Shown here: one piece after another, positions 36,514-44,921 of the stretch
How positions within the stretch are numbered: position 1 is the stretch's first letter
Layout of the letters: each line of letters begins with the position of its first letter
Origin: Micromonospora sp. WMMD1082
GTDB taxonomy: Bacteria; Actinomycetota; Actinomycetes; Mycobacteriales; Micromonosporaceae
NCBI RefSeq assembly: GCF_029626175.1
Contig: NZ_JARUBM010000002.1
Location: 5,349,001-5,413,000, forward strand
Length of the DNA stretch: 64,000 bases
Reading direction: 5' to 3'
Position numbers and translations under genes: made by a program
Notes under the pieces: model-generated
Told to the model about the DNA's origin: nothing
Seen by the model: only the letters and a program-made list of their open reading frames with translations
The model's database searches: none

Positions 36514-37544
36514 GCGCGCCTCGCGCGGATGGCCAGGATGAGGAAGACCGGGGCGCCGAGCAGGGCGGTGACGATCCCTGCCGGTGTCTCGGCCGGGAAG
36601 GCGACGAGCCGGGCGAGCACGTCGGCACTGAGCAGCAGCAGCGGGCCGAGTACGAGGCAGGCGACGAGTTGGGTGACGAAGCGCGGGCCGACCAGGCGCC
36701 GGGCGATGTGCGGAACGATCAGGCCGATGAAGCCGATCGGCCCGGCGACCGCGACCGCGGTGCCCGCGAGCACGACGACGATGGTCGCGGCCGCCCCGGC
36801 GGCGCGGGCGGGGCGCTGCCCGAGGCTCGCCGCGGTGGTGGTGTCGAGGGCGAGCAGCGCGAACGAACGCGAGCCGACGAGTGCGGCGGCGCAGCCGATG
36901 GCGGTGGCGGGGGCGAGCAGGGCGACGTCGTCCCACTGCGCACCGGTGACCGAGCCGGCCAGCCAGAACACGATGTCGTGGGTGGAATTGTTCATGATCA
37001 GGATTGCCTGGACGAGCGCGGAGAGCACGATCTGCATCGTCATGCCCGCCAGCGCGAGCCCCACGATGGTCACCGCGCCGGTGGTCGACAGCGCCCACAT
37101 GATGGCGCCGACGACGGCCGCGCCGACGAGTGCCGCCACGGTGCCGAGGGCGCCGAGATTCGGGAACGCGATCGTGGCGGTCACGATCGCGACCGCCGCA
37201 CCGGCGTTGATCCCGAACGTCTGCGGCGACGCGAGCGGGTTGCGGGTCAGCGCCTGCGCGAGCAGTCCGGCGACGGCGAGGCTGCCACCGACGAGGACGG
37301 CGAGCAGCGCCCGGGGCAGCCGCACGTCGACGACCAGGCTGCGCAGCCGCGACGGCTCGTCGTCGAGGAGCGCCGCGATCGCCCGGGACCAGCCGATCCC
37401 CGTCGGGCCGGTGCCGAGACTGACCACGCCGACCACGAGGAGCAGCAGCAGCCCGCCGGCGATGGCGACGGCGGCAGGCGCCCGGCGCGGGCGGTCGGAC
37501 CCGACCGCCCGCGCCTTCGGTGCCGCGTCGGCGTCAGCGCTCAC
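36510..37544 (-). CDS. FecCD-type siderophore permease (first)
   Basis: Integral membrane permease of 344 residues, paralogous to the next gene: RLPRALLAVLVGGSLAVAG, NPLASPQTFGINAGAA and GPIGFIGLIVPHIARRLVG. GTG 37544 lies inside the last codons of the binding-protein gene (11-base overlap). Partner of the second permease in an iron-chelate importer. Confidence 0.95.
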   Translation of the reverse strand: MSADADAAPKARAVGSDRPRRAPAAVAIAGGLLLLLVVGVVSLGTGPTGIGWSRAIAALLDDEPSRLRSLVVDVRLPRALLAVLVGGSLAVAGLLAQALTRNPLASPQTFGINAGAAVAIVTATIAFPNLGALGTVAALVGAAVVGAIMWALSTTGAVTIVGLALAGMTMQIVLSALVQAILIMNNSTHDIVFWLAGSVTGAQWDDVALLAPATAIGCAAALVGSRSFALLALDTTTAASLGQRPARAAGAAATIVVVLAGTAVAVAGPIGFIGLIVPHIARRLVGPRFVTQLVACLVLGPLLLLSADVLARLVAFPAETPAGIVTALLGAPVFLILAIRARRA

Positions 37545-38508
37545 CGACGACGTTCTGGACGATGTCCGCCGCGATCGTCTCGGCGGTCTGCAGGCCGCGG
37601 AAGCGCGCGTACTGGTTGCGGTCGACGTTGAAGACCGAGCCCTTGGCGACGGCCGACATCGACGACCACGCGGAGTTCTTCTGCCACTGCTCGAACACCG
37701 TGCCCGGTCCGTCGGTCGCGACGAACAGCACGTCGGGGTCGACGTCCAGCAGGCGTTCGATGCCCACGCCGGACTCGACCGCGTCGTCGGCCGTGACGGC
37801 GGCGCTGAGGCCCAACGCCTGGAACACGGAACCGCTGAACGCGGCGGAGGTGTGCAGGCTCATCGCATCGGGCGTCGCCACGGCGAGCAGGAAGCGGCGA
37901 TCCTCGCCGTCCGGTATCCGGGCCGCCAGTTCCTTGATGCGCGCCTCGTGCTGCGCGACGACCTGCTCGCCCTTGGTGCGATCGTCGAGGGCATCCGCGA
38001 TGGTGACCACGGCGTCCTTGATGTCCTGGTAGCTGCCCTCCCAGCTGTTGAGCACGATGGTCGGGGCGATCTGCTTCAGCTGCGGCACGATCGCGGTGTG
38101 CCGGGTCAGGTCGGCGATGATGAGGTCCGGGCTCAGGCTGCTGACCAGTTCGAGGTTCGGCTCCAGCCGGGTGCCCACCGAGGTGTACTCGATCGGCGCG
38201 CCCAGCAGTTGCCGGATGCGGTCGGCGTCATCGTCGTCGGCGATCCCGACGGGCTGGACGCCGAGCGCATCGAGCGCCTGCACGAACGAGAACTCCAGCG
38301 CCACGACCCGGCCCGGCGTGCCGGTGATCGCTGTCTCGCCGAGTTCGTGGGTGATCGTGCGGGCCGTTCCGGTCTGTGACGTGCTGCCGGCGCCGGCCGT
38401 CGCGCAGGCGGCCAGCGCCAGGGCCGTCGCGGCGGCGGTCACGGCGACGATGAGACGTCGGACCGACGCGGCGGTGCCGCGCGGTCCGGCGTAACGAAGG
38501 CGCAACAT
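37534..38508 (-). CDS. siderophore-binding lipoprotein (FecB/FhuD-like)
   Basis: Lipoprotein of 324 residues with signal peptide and lipobox LAAC near residue 35, and a TroA/FecB-type binding fold: GTPGRVVALEFSFVQALDALGV, LSPDLIIADLTRH and the inter-domain helix. It captures ferric siderophore outside the membrane for the FecCD permeases. ATG 38508 has only a weak ribosome-binding site. A DtxR-type iron box lies 48-66 bases upstream, so the operon should be derepressed in iron starvation. Confidence 0.93.
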   Translation of the reverse strand: MLRLRYAGPRGTAASVRRLIVAVTAAATALALAACATAGAGSTSQTGTARTITHELGETAITGTPGRVVALEFSFVQALDALGVQPVGIADDDDADRIRQLLGAPIEYTSVGTRLEPNLELVSSLSPDLIIADLTRHTAIVPQLKQIAPTIVLNSWEGSYQDIKDAVVTIADALDDRTKGEQVVAQHEARIKELAARIPDGEDRRFLLAVATPDAMSLHTSAAFSGSVFQALGLSAAVTADDAVESGVGIERLLDVDPDVLFVATDGPGTVFEQWQKNSAWSSMSAVAKGSVFNVDRNQYARFRGLQTAETIAADIVQNVVGER

Positions 38509-38555
38509 GGTTCTGCTTTCTGCCAAGGGGTGAGGGGCTCCGTAGCGGCGGCAAC

Positions 38556-38574
38556 AAAGGTTAGCCTGCCCTAA
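38556..38574 (-). promoter_or_regulatory. DtxR/IdeR iron box
   Basis: The 19-base site AAAGGTTAGCCTGCCCTAA matches the DtxR consensus TTAGGTTAGCCTAACCTAA at 15 positions. It lies just upstream of the siderophore-binding gene, where binding of iron-loaded repressor would block transcription. Confidence 0.85.
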
Positions 38575-38630
38575 GAACGGAGCGTACACGACAGAAATGT
38601 AGCGCCCGGATCGGCGGTGGCCGGGCTCGC

Positions 38631-39098
38631 CTACCTGGCGGGACCACCGACGTTGCGGATCATCTGCCGGAGGACCTTCAGCGCCGTGACGTAGTCGGCG
38701 TCGTCGATGCCCTGGTGGATCCGATCGTGGATCGCCGGGGCGTGCTTCTTCAGCTCGATACGGGCCTGCTCGCCCGCGTCGGTCAGCCACAGCCGGCCCT
38801 CGCCGTCGCGGGTGAGCCAGCCGCGATCCAGCAACACCTCGGCCTCGGCCGCCAGGTCGTCCTCGCTCCTGAGGTACGTGCTCATCGCCCGCTCCAGTTC
38901 GGGGATGGTCATGCCGTGACCGTCGGGCGAGATGTCGTGCTTCGACAGGTTGCGGAGCAGCCAGATCTGCGGCTGGGTGAAGCCGAACCCGGCGTGCCGC
39001 GCACGGGTGAAGGCGATCAGCGCCTCGTAGGCGACCCCGGTCCAGTAGGCGGCCGGCTGAGCGGCGAGTTCGGCGTCGGGTAGGTCTGGCATGGTCAT
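38631..39098 (-). CDS. MarR-family regulator
   Basis: Winged-helix regulator of 155 residues with the MarR core FTQPQIWLLRNLSKH, the recognition region MTIPELERAMSTYLRSEDDL and wing LTRDGEGRLWLTDAGE. ATG 39098 has GGGGGTG five bases upstream; the ATG at 39092 would lose two residues. It points towards the iron-uptake operon but the iron box and a 122-base gap intervene, so it is probably a separate unit; its ligand is unknown. Confidence 0.88.
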   Translation of the reverse strand: MTMPDLPDAELAAQPAAYWTGVAYEALIAFTRARHAGFGFTQPQIWLLRNLSKHDISPDGHGMTIPELERAMSTYLRSEDDLAAEAEVLLDRGWLTRDGEGRLWLTDAGEQARIELKKHAPAIHDRIHQGIDDADYVTALKVLRQMIRNVGGPAR

Positions 39099-39206
39099 TG
39101 CGCACCCCCGGGGTGGACGACGGGCGTCGAACGTAGAACCTGAAGCCCGGTGGAGGTCAAGAGCGCCGCGCCCGGCCGGGTGACTCCGATCGAGGGTGGT
39201 CGAGGC

Positions 39207-39247
39207 TTGACAGATAGTGTGTTACCGCTAACATTCATCGGTAACAC
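39207..39247 (+). promoter_or_regulatory. repressible promoter of the first GH43 gene
   Basis: TTGACA (39207-39212) and TAACAT (39229-39234) are 16 bases apart. A palindrome-like site TGTTA-CCGC-TAACA (39220-39233) covers the spacer and -10. GTGTTACCG (39219-39227) recurs inverted as CGGTAACAC at 39239-39247. The overlap with the promoter predicts repression. Confidence 0.65.
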
Positions 39248-39363
39248 TACCGTAATCGGTCTGGCGCGTACGGGCTGCGGTCGACGCCCGTGTCAGGGCC
39301 GGCACCCGTGATGAAGTGTCGCACGTCCATCGCCGTTCGATTCTGTCGCGGCGTGGCCGCCAA

Positions 39364-39379
39364 CTGTTAGCGCTAACAG
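39364..39379. promoter_or_regulatory. perfect 16-bp palindrome, LacI-type operator
   Basis: CTGTTAGCGCTAACAG equals its own reverse complement and shares the TGTTA/TAACA arms of the site in the promoter about 145 bases upstream. Two such sites at this distance would suit DNA looping by a tetrameric LacI-type repressor. Confidence 0.75.
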
Positions 39380-39477
39380 ACAGTCGAGCTGACCCGCGAA
39401 CTCCGGCGAGGCGCACCTGCCATCGCCGCGTCGCAGCGCCCAGCCCGCACCCGTCCCACGAGCGAGAGGCCGTCATC

Positions 39478-40863
39478 GTGCTACTGACCCGAAGATCGTT
39501 TGCCCTGCTCGCCGCCCTGTCCACGGCGGCCACGGCGGGTGCCGTGGTCACCGCGCCACCGGCGGCATCGGCGGCCAACACGGCGTACGTGTTCGCGTAC
39601 TTCACCGAGACGCCGAACCGGAACGGGGCCAACTACGGCCTGCACCTGGCGGTCAGTCAGGACGGGCTGAACTGGTCGCCGTTGAACCAGAACAATCCGG
39701 TGGTCACGCCGACGGCCGGCACGCGCGGCCTGCGGGATCCGTTCATCCTGCGCAAGCGCGACGGCACGTTCGTCATCCTGGCCACCGACCTGAACGGCAC
39801 CGACTTCAGCCAGAACAACCAGTACCTGCACGTGTGGGACTCGACCGACCTGACCGGGTTCACCGGCTACCGCCGGATCCGGATGCACAGCCTGAACACC
39901 CACACCTGGGCCCCGACCGCGTTCTGGGACGCCGCACGGGGGCAGTACGGCATCGTCTACTCGGCGAACAACGGCAGCGACGTGTTGATGGTCAACTACA
40001 CCTCCGACTTCCGGACGGTCGGGGCCAACCAGGTCTTCTTCAGCCCCGGGTTTCCGGTGCTGGACGGCGACATCGTGGTCGACGGCTCGACCTACTACCT
40101 GTACTACAAGAACCTCGCCAACGGTCTGCTCTACGGCGCGCGTTCCTCGACCGGGGCGCCGAACAGCTTCACCACGTACACGAGTGGACTGCGGCAGGGC
40201 GGCGCGATCGAGGCGCCGCTGCTGGTGAAGAACAACGAGGGCAACGGTTGGCGGTTGTGGGGCGACTCGTTCAGCCCGGTCAACAACGACTTCTACGCGT
40301 GGTCCACGTCGACCATCGGCGGCAACTCGTGGACCGCGCTCAACCAGCGTGACTACACGCCGCCGCTGAACGCCAAGCACGGCTCGATCGCCGGCATCAG
40401 CGGCGCCGAGTACACCGGCCTGGTGTCCCGGTGGGGCCTGCCGAACTGGGTGCGGCTCAAGTCGTCGAACTTCCCGGACCGGTACGTGCGGCACGCCGGC
40501 AACATCGGCCGGCTCGACGCGTACCCGTTCGACCCGTACCAGGACCAGCTGTGGCGGATGGTGCCGGGCCTGGCCGACCCGGCCGGCGTCTCCTTCCAGT
40601 CGGTCAACGTCCCGTCCCGGTACCTGCGGCACAGCAACTACGCGATCCGGCTGGACGCCGACGACAACACCGCGACGTTCCGGGCCGACGCGACGTTCCA
40701 CCGGGTCGCCGGGTTGGCGGACGCGGGATGGCAGTCGTTCCGGTCGCACAACTTCCCGGACCGCTACCTCCGGCACGCCGACTACCTGCTGCGCATCGAC
40801 CCGCTCAGCGCGAATTCGAGCGCCAGCGACCGGCAGGACGCGACGTTCCGCGTCACCCCGTAG
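39478..40863 (+). CDS. secreted GH43-type glycosidase with AbfB module
   Basis: Exported protein of 461 residues. Signal peptide to about residue 35 (RSFALLAALSTAATAGAVV). A five-bladed beta-propeller of GH43 type follows (about 38-315) with the base aspartate in GLRDPFIL and an acid glutamate candidate in IEAPLLV. An arabinose-binding AbfB (CBM42) domain fills about 325-460, with repeats of the form SSNFPDRYVRH. Likely releases L-arabinose or arabinobiose from plant arabinan/arabinoxylan; the exact subfamily is not assigned. GTG 39478 has GAGAGG upstream. Controlled by the palindromic sites described above and followed closely by a second enzyme of the same type. Confidence 0.85.
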   Translation: MLLTRRSFALLAALSTAATAGAVVTAPPAASAANTAYVFAYFTETPNRNGANYGLHLAVSQDGLNWSPLNQNNPVVTPTAGTRGLRDPFILRKRDGTFVILATDLNGTDFSQNNQYLHVWDSTDLTGFTGYRRIRMHSLNTHTWAPTAFWDAARGQYGIVYSANNGSDVLMVNYTSDFRTVGANQVFFSPGFPVLDGDIVVDGSTYYLYYKNLANGLLYGARSSTGAPNSFTTYTSGLRQGGAIEAPLLVKNNEGNGWRLWGDSFSPVNNDFYAWSTSTIGGNSWTALNQRDYTPPLNAKHGSIAGISGAEYTGLVSRWGLPNWVRLKSSNFPDRYVRHAGNIGRLDAYPFDPYQDQLWRMVPGLADPAGVSFQSVNVPSRYLRHSNYAIRLDADDNTATFRADATFHRVAGLADAGWQSFRSHNFPDRYLRHADYLLRIDPLSANSSASDRQDATFRVTP

Positions 40864-40892
40864 CCGCCACCACCCCGACAACACCATGACCT

Positions 40893-40912
40893 GCCGACCG
40901 TTCCCGGTCGGC
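40893..40912 (+). terminator. weak hairpin between two GH43 genes
   Basis: GCCGACC and its complement enclose six bases, 30 bases after the first GH43 stop. A 7-bp stem may attenuate transcription or protect the upstream mRNA instead of ending the operon. Confidence 0.45.
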
Positions 40913-40942
40913 GCCAACTTCCACGTCTGAAGGCAGGGTGTC

Positions 40943-42394
40943 ATGAGAATCCTGAATCGATGGTCGCGTGCGCTGGTCGGCGCGCTGGCGGCCGTGGCGG
41001 TGGTCCTCACGACGGGATACGGAGCCATGCCCGCCTCGGCGGCGTCGCCCGTCCGGTACACCAACTCGTTGGTGGCGCAGCGGGCCGACCCGCACATCGT
41101 CAAGCACACCGACGGCTACTACTACCTCACGGCCACCGTGCCGGCGTACGACCGGATCGTGCTGCGCCGGGCGACCACGCTGCAGGGGCTCGCCAGCGCC
41201 CCCGAGACCACCATCTGGACCCGGCACACCAGCGGTGAGATGTCGGCGCACATCTGGGCACCGGAGATCCACTTCATCAACGGCAGATGGTACGTCTACT
41301 TCGCGGCCGGGCGGGCCGACGACATCTGGCGCATCCGGATGTACGTGCTGGAGAACTCCAGCGCCAATCCGCTCCAGGGCACCTGGACCGAGCGCGGGCG
41401 CATCGTGACGAACTGGGACTCGTTCGCCCTCGACGCCACCACCTTCGTGCACAACGGGCAGCGCTATCTGGCCTGGGCACAGTCGGAACCCGGGATCAAC
41501 GCCAGCTCCAACCTCTACCTCGCCCGGATGGGTGCCAATCCGTGGCAGATCAGCGGATCGCAGGTACGCATCAGCGTGCCGACCCACAGCTGGGAGACCC
41601 GGGGCCACCGGGTCAACGAGGGAGCGGCCGTCATCATCCGCAACGGCAGGGTCTTCATGGCCTACTCGGCCAGCGCGACCGACGCGAACTACTGCATCGG
41701 TCTGCTCACCGCCAGCGCCTCGGCGAACCTGCTCGACCCGTCGTCGTGGACGAAGAACCCCAACCCGGTCTTCGCGAGCAACTCGCGGACGAGCCAGTAC
41801 GGCCCCGGCCACAACTCGTTCACCGTGTCGGAGGACGGGCAGAGCGACATCCTCGTGTATCACGACCGCAGCTACCAGAACATCTCCGGTGAACCGCTCA
41901 ACAACCCGGACCGCCGGACCCGGATCCAGAAGTTGTACTGGAACGCCGACGGCACGCCGAACTTCGGCATTCCGGTTCCCGACGGCGTGACACCGTACCG
42001 GCTGCGCTCGGCCAACTTCCCGCAGCGCTACATCCGGCACTACAACTACCGCGCCCGGATCGACGCGGACGTGACCAACCTCGCCGACTCGCAGTTCCGG
42101 ATCGTGACCGGGCTCGCCGGCAGCGCGACCGTCTCGTTGGAGTCGACGAACTTCCCCGGCTACTACCTGCGGCACCGCAACAACGAGGTCTGGGTCGAGC
42201 AGAACGACGGCTCCACGCAGTTCCGCAACGACGCGAGCTTCTACCAGCGCAGCGGCCTGTCCGACTCGGCCGGAGTCTCGTTCGAGTCCGCCAACGTCGC
42301 CGGCCGGTACGTGCGCCACTACGACTACCTGCTGCACATCCAACCGGTCAGCACCGCCGCCGACCGGGCCGACGCCACCTTCTTCCTCGAGTAG
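40943..42394 (+). CDS. secreted GH43 exo-alpha-L-arabinofuranosidase with AbfB module
   Basis: Exported protein of 483 residues. Signal peptide to about residue 34. The GH43 propeller (about 38-340) has the base in QRADPHIVKHTDGYYYL, the APEIHF motif and an acid candidate in VNEGAAVII. An AbfB/CBM42 domain (about 350-483) has repeats such as SANFPQRYIRH. The layout matches the Streptomyces exo-1,5-alpha-L-arabinofuranosidase (GH43 plus CBM42), which trims arabinan. ATG 40943 follows a GGCAGGG. The next gene starts only six bases downstream. Confidence 0.88.
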   Translation: MRILNRWSRALVGALAAVAVVLTTGYGAMPASAASPVRYTNSLVAQRADPHIVKHTDGYYYLTATVPAYDRIVLRRATTLQGLASAPETTIWTRHTSGEMSAHIWAPEIHFINGRWYVYFAAGRADDIWRIRMYVLENSSANPLQGTWTERGRIVTNWDSFALDATTFVHNGQRYLAWAQSEPGINASSNLYLARMGANPWQISGSQVRISVPTHSWETRGHRVNEGAAVIIRNGRVFMAYSASATDANYCIGLLTASASANLLDPSSWTKNPNPVFASNSRTSQYGPGHNSFTVSEDGQSDILVYHDRSYQNISGEPLNNPDRRTRIQKLYWNADGTPNFGIPVPDGVTPYRLRSANFPQRYIRHYNYRARIDADVTNLADSQFRIVTGLAGSATVSLESTNFPGYYLRHRNNEVWVEQNDGSTQFRNDASFYQRSGLSDSAGVSFESANVAGRYVRHYDYLLHIQPVSTAADRADATFFLE

Positions 42395-42400
42395 AAACCC

Positions 42401-43732
42401 ATGGAACCCGGCATGAGACAAGGCGTACGCAAGATCAGCAAGATCAGACGGTCGGTGGCCCGGCTGGCCGCCCTCCTGCTCGTCGTCGCCAGCACCGGAC
42501 TCGTCCTCGCGAGCCCGGCATCCGCGGCCACGACCTACCTCTACACCACCTTCAAGGGCGACGGCGCGGCCGACCAGGAGCTGTGGGTCTACCGGTCGAC
42601 GGACGCGACGAGCTTCAGCGTCCTCGCCGACACGAACTACCGCGGGCCGAGCGGCGTACTGCGCGACCCCAGCATCATCAACCACAATGGCAGGTACTAC
42701 ATCGCGCACACCGCCCAGTCCTGGACGACGAACTCCACGTACTTCAACATCGCATCCAGCACCGACCTGGTCAGCTGGACGCATGTGGCCAGCGTCAACT
42801 CGGGGATCGCCGACACCAGGTTCGTCTGGGCGCCGGAGTTCTTCGTGGAGGGGAACACCGTACGCGTCATCGCGAGCGTGGCGCAGACGACATGTGCCAA
42901 CTGCTTCCGGCCCTACGTCTACACCGCCCAGAACAGCGCCCTGACGTCGTGGAGCGGGCCGGTCCAGATGGGCGGGCTCGGTACGAACTACATCGACACC
43001 TTCGTGGTGCGTTCTGGCGCCACCTATCACGCCTTCGTCAAGAACGAGACGTCGAAGTACATCGAGCACTGGACGAGCACGTCGAGCCTCACCAGCGGCT
43101 GGACCTCCCGTGGCGCCCTGTGGAGTTCGGGGTACGAGGGACCGGCGCTGGTCCGGATGGAGAACGGCACCTGGCGCATCTACGTCGACCGTTACACCAA
43201 CGGCGGCATCTGGACGGCCACCAGCTCGGACCTCGACAACTGGTCCGGCCTCAGCAGCGTGAACTGCTCCGGCTGTCGTCACGGCACGGTGCTCGCCGTC
43301 TCGTCCGGGGTCGCGGAACAGTACCGGGTGACGGCGCGGCACAGCGGCAGGGTGCTGGACGTGATCGGGGCGTCCACGGCCAACGGCGCCGAGATCAAGC
43401 AGTGGGGCTGGAACGGCGGAGGGAACCAGCGGTGGACGTTCGAGGACGCCGGCGGCGGTTACTTCCGGATCGTCAACCAGAACAGCGGAAAGTGCCTGGA
43501 CGTGGCGAGCGCGTCCACGGCGGATCGGGCGAACATCGTCCAGTACACCTGCAGTGGGGCTACCCACCAGCAGTGGCAGTGGCGTGCCGTCGGTAGCTAC
43601 TTCCAGCTCGTGGCCCGGCACAGCGGCAAGTGCCTGGACGTGGTGAGCGCCGGGACGGGCGACGGCGTCGACATCCAGCAGTTCGCCTGCGGTAACCAGG
43701 ACAACCAGCAGTGGTCCCGTACCCCGGTGTAG
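42401..43732 (+). CDS. secreted GH43-like enzyme with ricin-type CBM13
   Basis: Exported protein of 443 residues. Signal peptide to about residue 42. The catalytic propeller (about 44-305) has GVLRDPSII, VWAPEFFVEG and GYEGPALVRM; it is very close to the enzyme at 58836. A ricin-type CBM13 domain (about 310-443) with three QxW repeats is very close to that of the galactanase at 57328. The gene therefore looks like a combination of those two distant neighbours. ATG 42401 or 42413 is possible; neither has a strong ribosome-binding site, but the gene is coupled to the preceding one. A galactan or arabinan side-chain substrate is inferred. Confidence 0.83.
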   Translation: MEPGMRQGVRKISKIRRSVARLAALLLVVASTGLVLASPASAATTYLYTTFKGDGAADQELWVYRSTDATSFSVLADTNYRGPSGVLRDPSIINHNGRYYIAHTAQSWTTNSTYFNIASSTDLVSWTHVASVNSGIADTRFVWAPEFFVEGNTVRVIASVAQTTCANCFRPYVYTAQNSALTSWSGPVQMGGLGTNYIDTFVVRSGATYHAFVKNETSKYIEHWTSTSSLTSGWTSRGALWSSGYEGPALVRMENGTWRIYVDRYTNGGIWTATSSDLDNWSGLSSVNCSGCRHGTVLAVSSGVAEQYRVTARHSGRVLDVIGASTANGAEIKQWGWNGGGNQRWTFEDAGGGYFRIVNQNSGKCLDVASASTADRANIVQYTCSGATHQQWQWRAVGSYFQLVARHSGKCLDVVSAGTGDGVDIQQFACGNQDNQQWSRTPV

Positions 43733-43757
43733 CGCGGCCCGCGTGACGTGGCCGTGT

Positions 43758-43790
43758 GGTGCGCCCGTCCCTGAAGGGGGCGGGCGCACC
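43758..43790. terminator. bidirectional terminator hairpin
   Basis: GGTGCGCCCG and its exact complement, with an inner CCC-TGAA-GGG extension, form a strong hairpin between the convergent GH43 gene and regulator gene. It is 26 bases from each stop, so it can serve both. Confidence 0.88.
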
Positions 43791-43816
43791 GCCGTGACCG
43801 GCGAGGCGTCGAGGAC

Positions 43817-44908
43817 CTAGCGCATCGGGGCGAACCGCAGGGACGAGCCGCGGACGACCAGTTCGGGGGCGAGGAGCACGCGGTGCGCGGGGCGGCGTTC
43901 GCCGTCGAGCAGGCGCGAGACCATGAGTTCGACGGCGAGGCGACCGACGTGGCTCTTGGGCGGCCGGACGGCGGTGATCGCGGGATCGGCGAGATGGGCG
44001 ACCTCGTCGTCGTAGGACACGATCGCCAGTTCGCCGGGGATGGTGATGCCCAACTCGGCGCAGAACTGGGCGACGGCGATGGCGTGCGGGTCGCTGTGCA
44101 CGATCAACGCCGTGATCCGGGAGAGCTTGCACTGCCGGAGGAGGCGGACGATGACGTCCCGCTCCCCGGGGGCGGTGACCGTTTCCTGCATGACGAGGGT
44201 GCCGGACGTTCGGGGATCGGTGGCGGCCGTCCGCCAGGCCTGCCGTAGGTGCGCCGACGTCGGGCTGCCCTGCGCGAGGACGAGCCCGATCCGTCGGTGC
44301 CGTTGTTGCCGCAGGTGGTAGACGGCGATCTCGAGGCCGAGCGAGTGGTCGCTGCGTACCCACTCGATGTGGCGGGTGGTCGGCGTCCACCGGCGCGGCT
44401 GGCGTTCGACGAGGATGGTCGGTACCGGCAGCCCGCCGATCCATTCGAGGATCTCGTCCGCGTCGTCGCCGTCCAGGCTCGGCGCCAGCAGCAGGCCCTG
44501 GACCTGCTGGGCCTCGACGAGACGGGTGATCTGGCGGCGGTCCTCGTCGGGGTCGTAACTGGAGCCGCGCAGCTGGATGCTGACCCCGAGCGCCGCCGCG
44601 GCGGCGCGCGCGCCGGCCACGATCGGCGGCCAGTAGAAGTCGAGCGAGGGCACCACCATGCCGATGGTGAAGCGGACCGGGGCTCGTCGGGGTTGGCTGA
44701 GGGTGTTGCTGTGCGTCGGCAGCGTGGCGCCGCCGTGCACCTTGGACACGAGGCCACGCTCGGCGAGGGCGGCGATGTCGCGGCGGACCGTCAGCTCGCT
44801 GACGCCGAACTCGCGGGCGAGGTCGCGGACCCGCACCGCGCCGTGACCGCGAAGCTCGGCGAGCAGTCGCTCCTGTCGCTGGGGTCCGAACAGCCGCTCT
44901 GTCTCCAC
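43817..44908 (-). CDS. chimeric regulator: DeoR helix-turn-helix plus LacI-type sensor
   Basis: Regulator of 363 residues. The N-terminal 60 residues are a DeoR-type helix-turn-helix (VRDLAREFGVSELTVRRDI, LVSKVHGGA). The remainder is a LacI/periplasmic-binding-type effector domain (IGMVVPSLDFYWPPIVAGA, VPTILVER, IVSYDDEVAHLADPAITAVRPP), not the usual DeoR phosphosugar domain. GTG 44908 is preferred; AGGAG lies ten bases upstream and overlaps the previous stop (TAGGAG). A GTG at 44917 is too close to it. Last gene of the nine-gene uronate operon and paralogous to the regulator at 55907, it probably represses this operon until a sugar ligand binds. Confidence 0.9.
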   Translation of the reverse strand: METERLFGPQRQERLLAELRGHGAVRVRDLAREFGVSELTVRRDIAALAERGLVSKVHGGATLPTHSNTLSQPRRAPVRFTIGMVVPSLDFYWPPIVAGARAAAAALGVSIQLRGSSYDPDEDRRQITRLVEAQQVQGLLLAPSLDGDDADEILEWIGGLPVPTILVERQPRRWTPTTRHIEWVRSDHSLGLEIAVYHLRQQRHRRIGLVLAQGSPTSAHLRQAWRTAATDPRTSGTLVMQETVTAPGERDVIVRLLRQCKLSRITALIVHSDPHAIAVAQFCAELGITIPGELAIVSYDDEVAHLADPAITAVRPPKSHVGRLAVELMVSRLLDGERRPAHRVLLAPELVVRGSSLRFAPMR

Positions 44909-44921
44909 GATGCGCACACTC

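Larger units (their letters stand above)
39099..39477. other. 379-base intergenic region with an operator cluster
   Basis: No gene is seen here. Its left part is the upstream region of the MarR gene; the right part holds the GH43 promoter, two inverted TGTTACC-type half-sites and a perfect 16-bp palindrome, annotated separately. Confidence 0.7.

Noticed and set aside
36510..38508. Alternative plus-strand frames through the siderophore transporter genes
   Set aside because: The minus-strand genes show binding-protein, FecCD and ATPase motifs and coupled starts; the plus-strand frames lack any domain.
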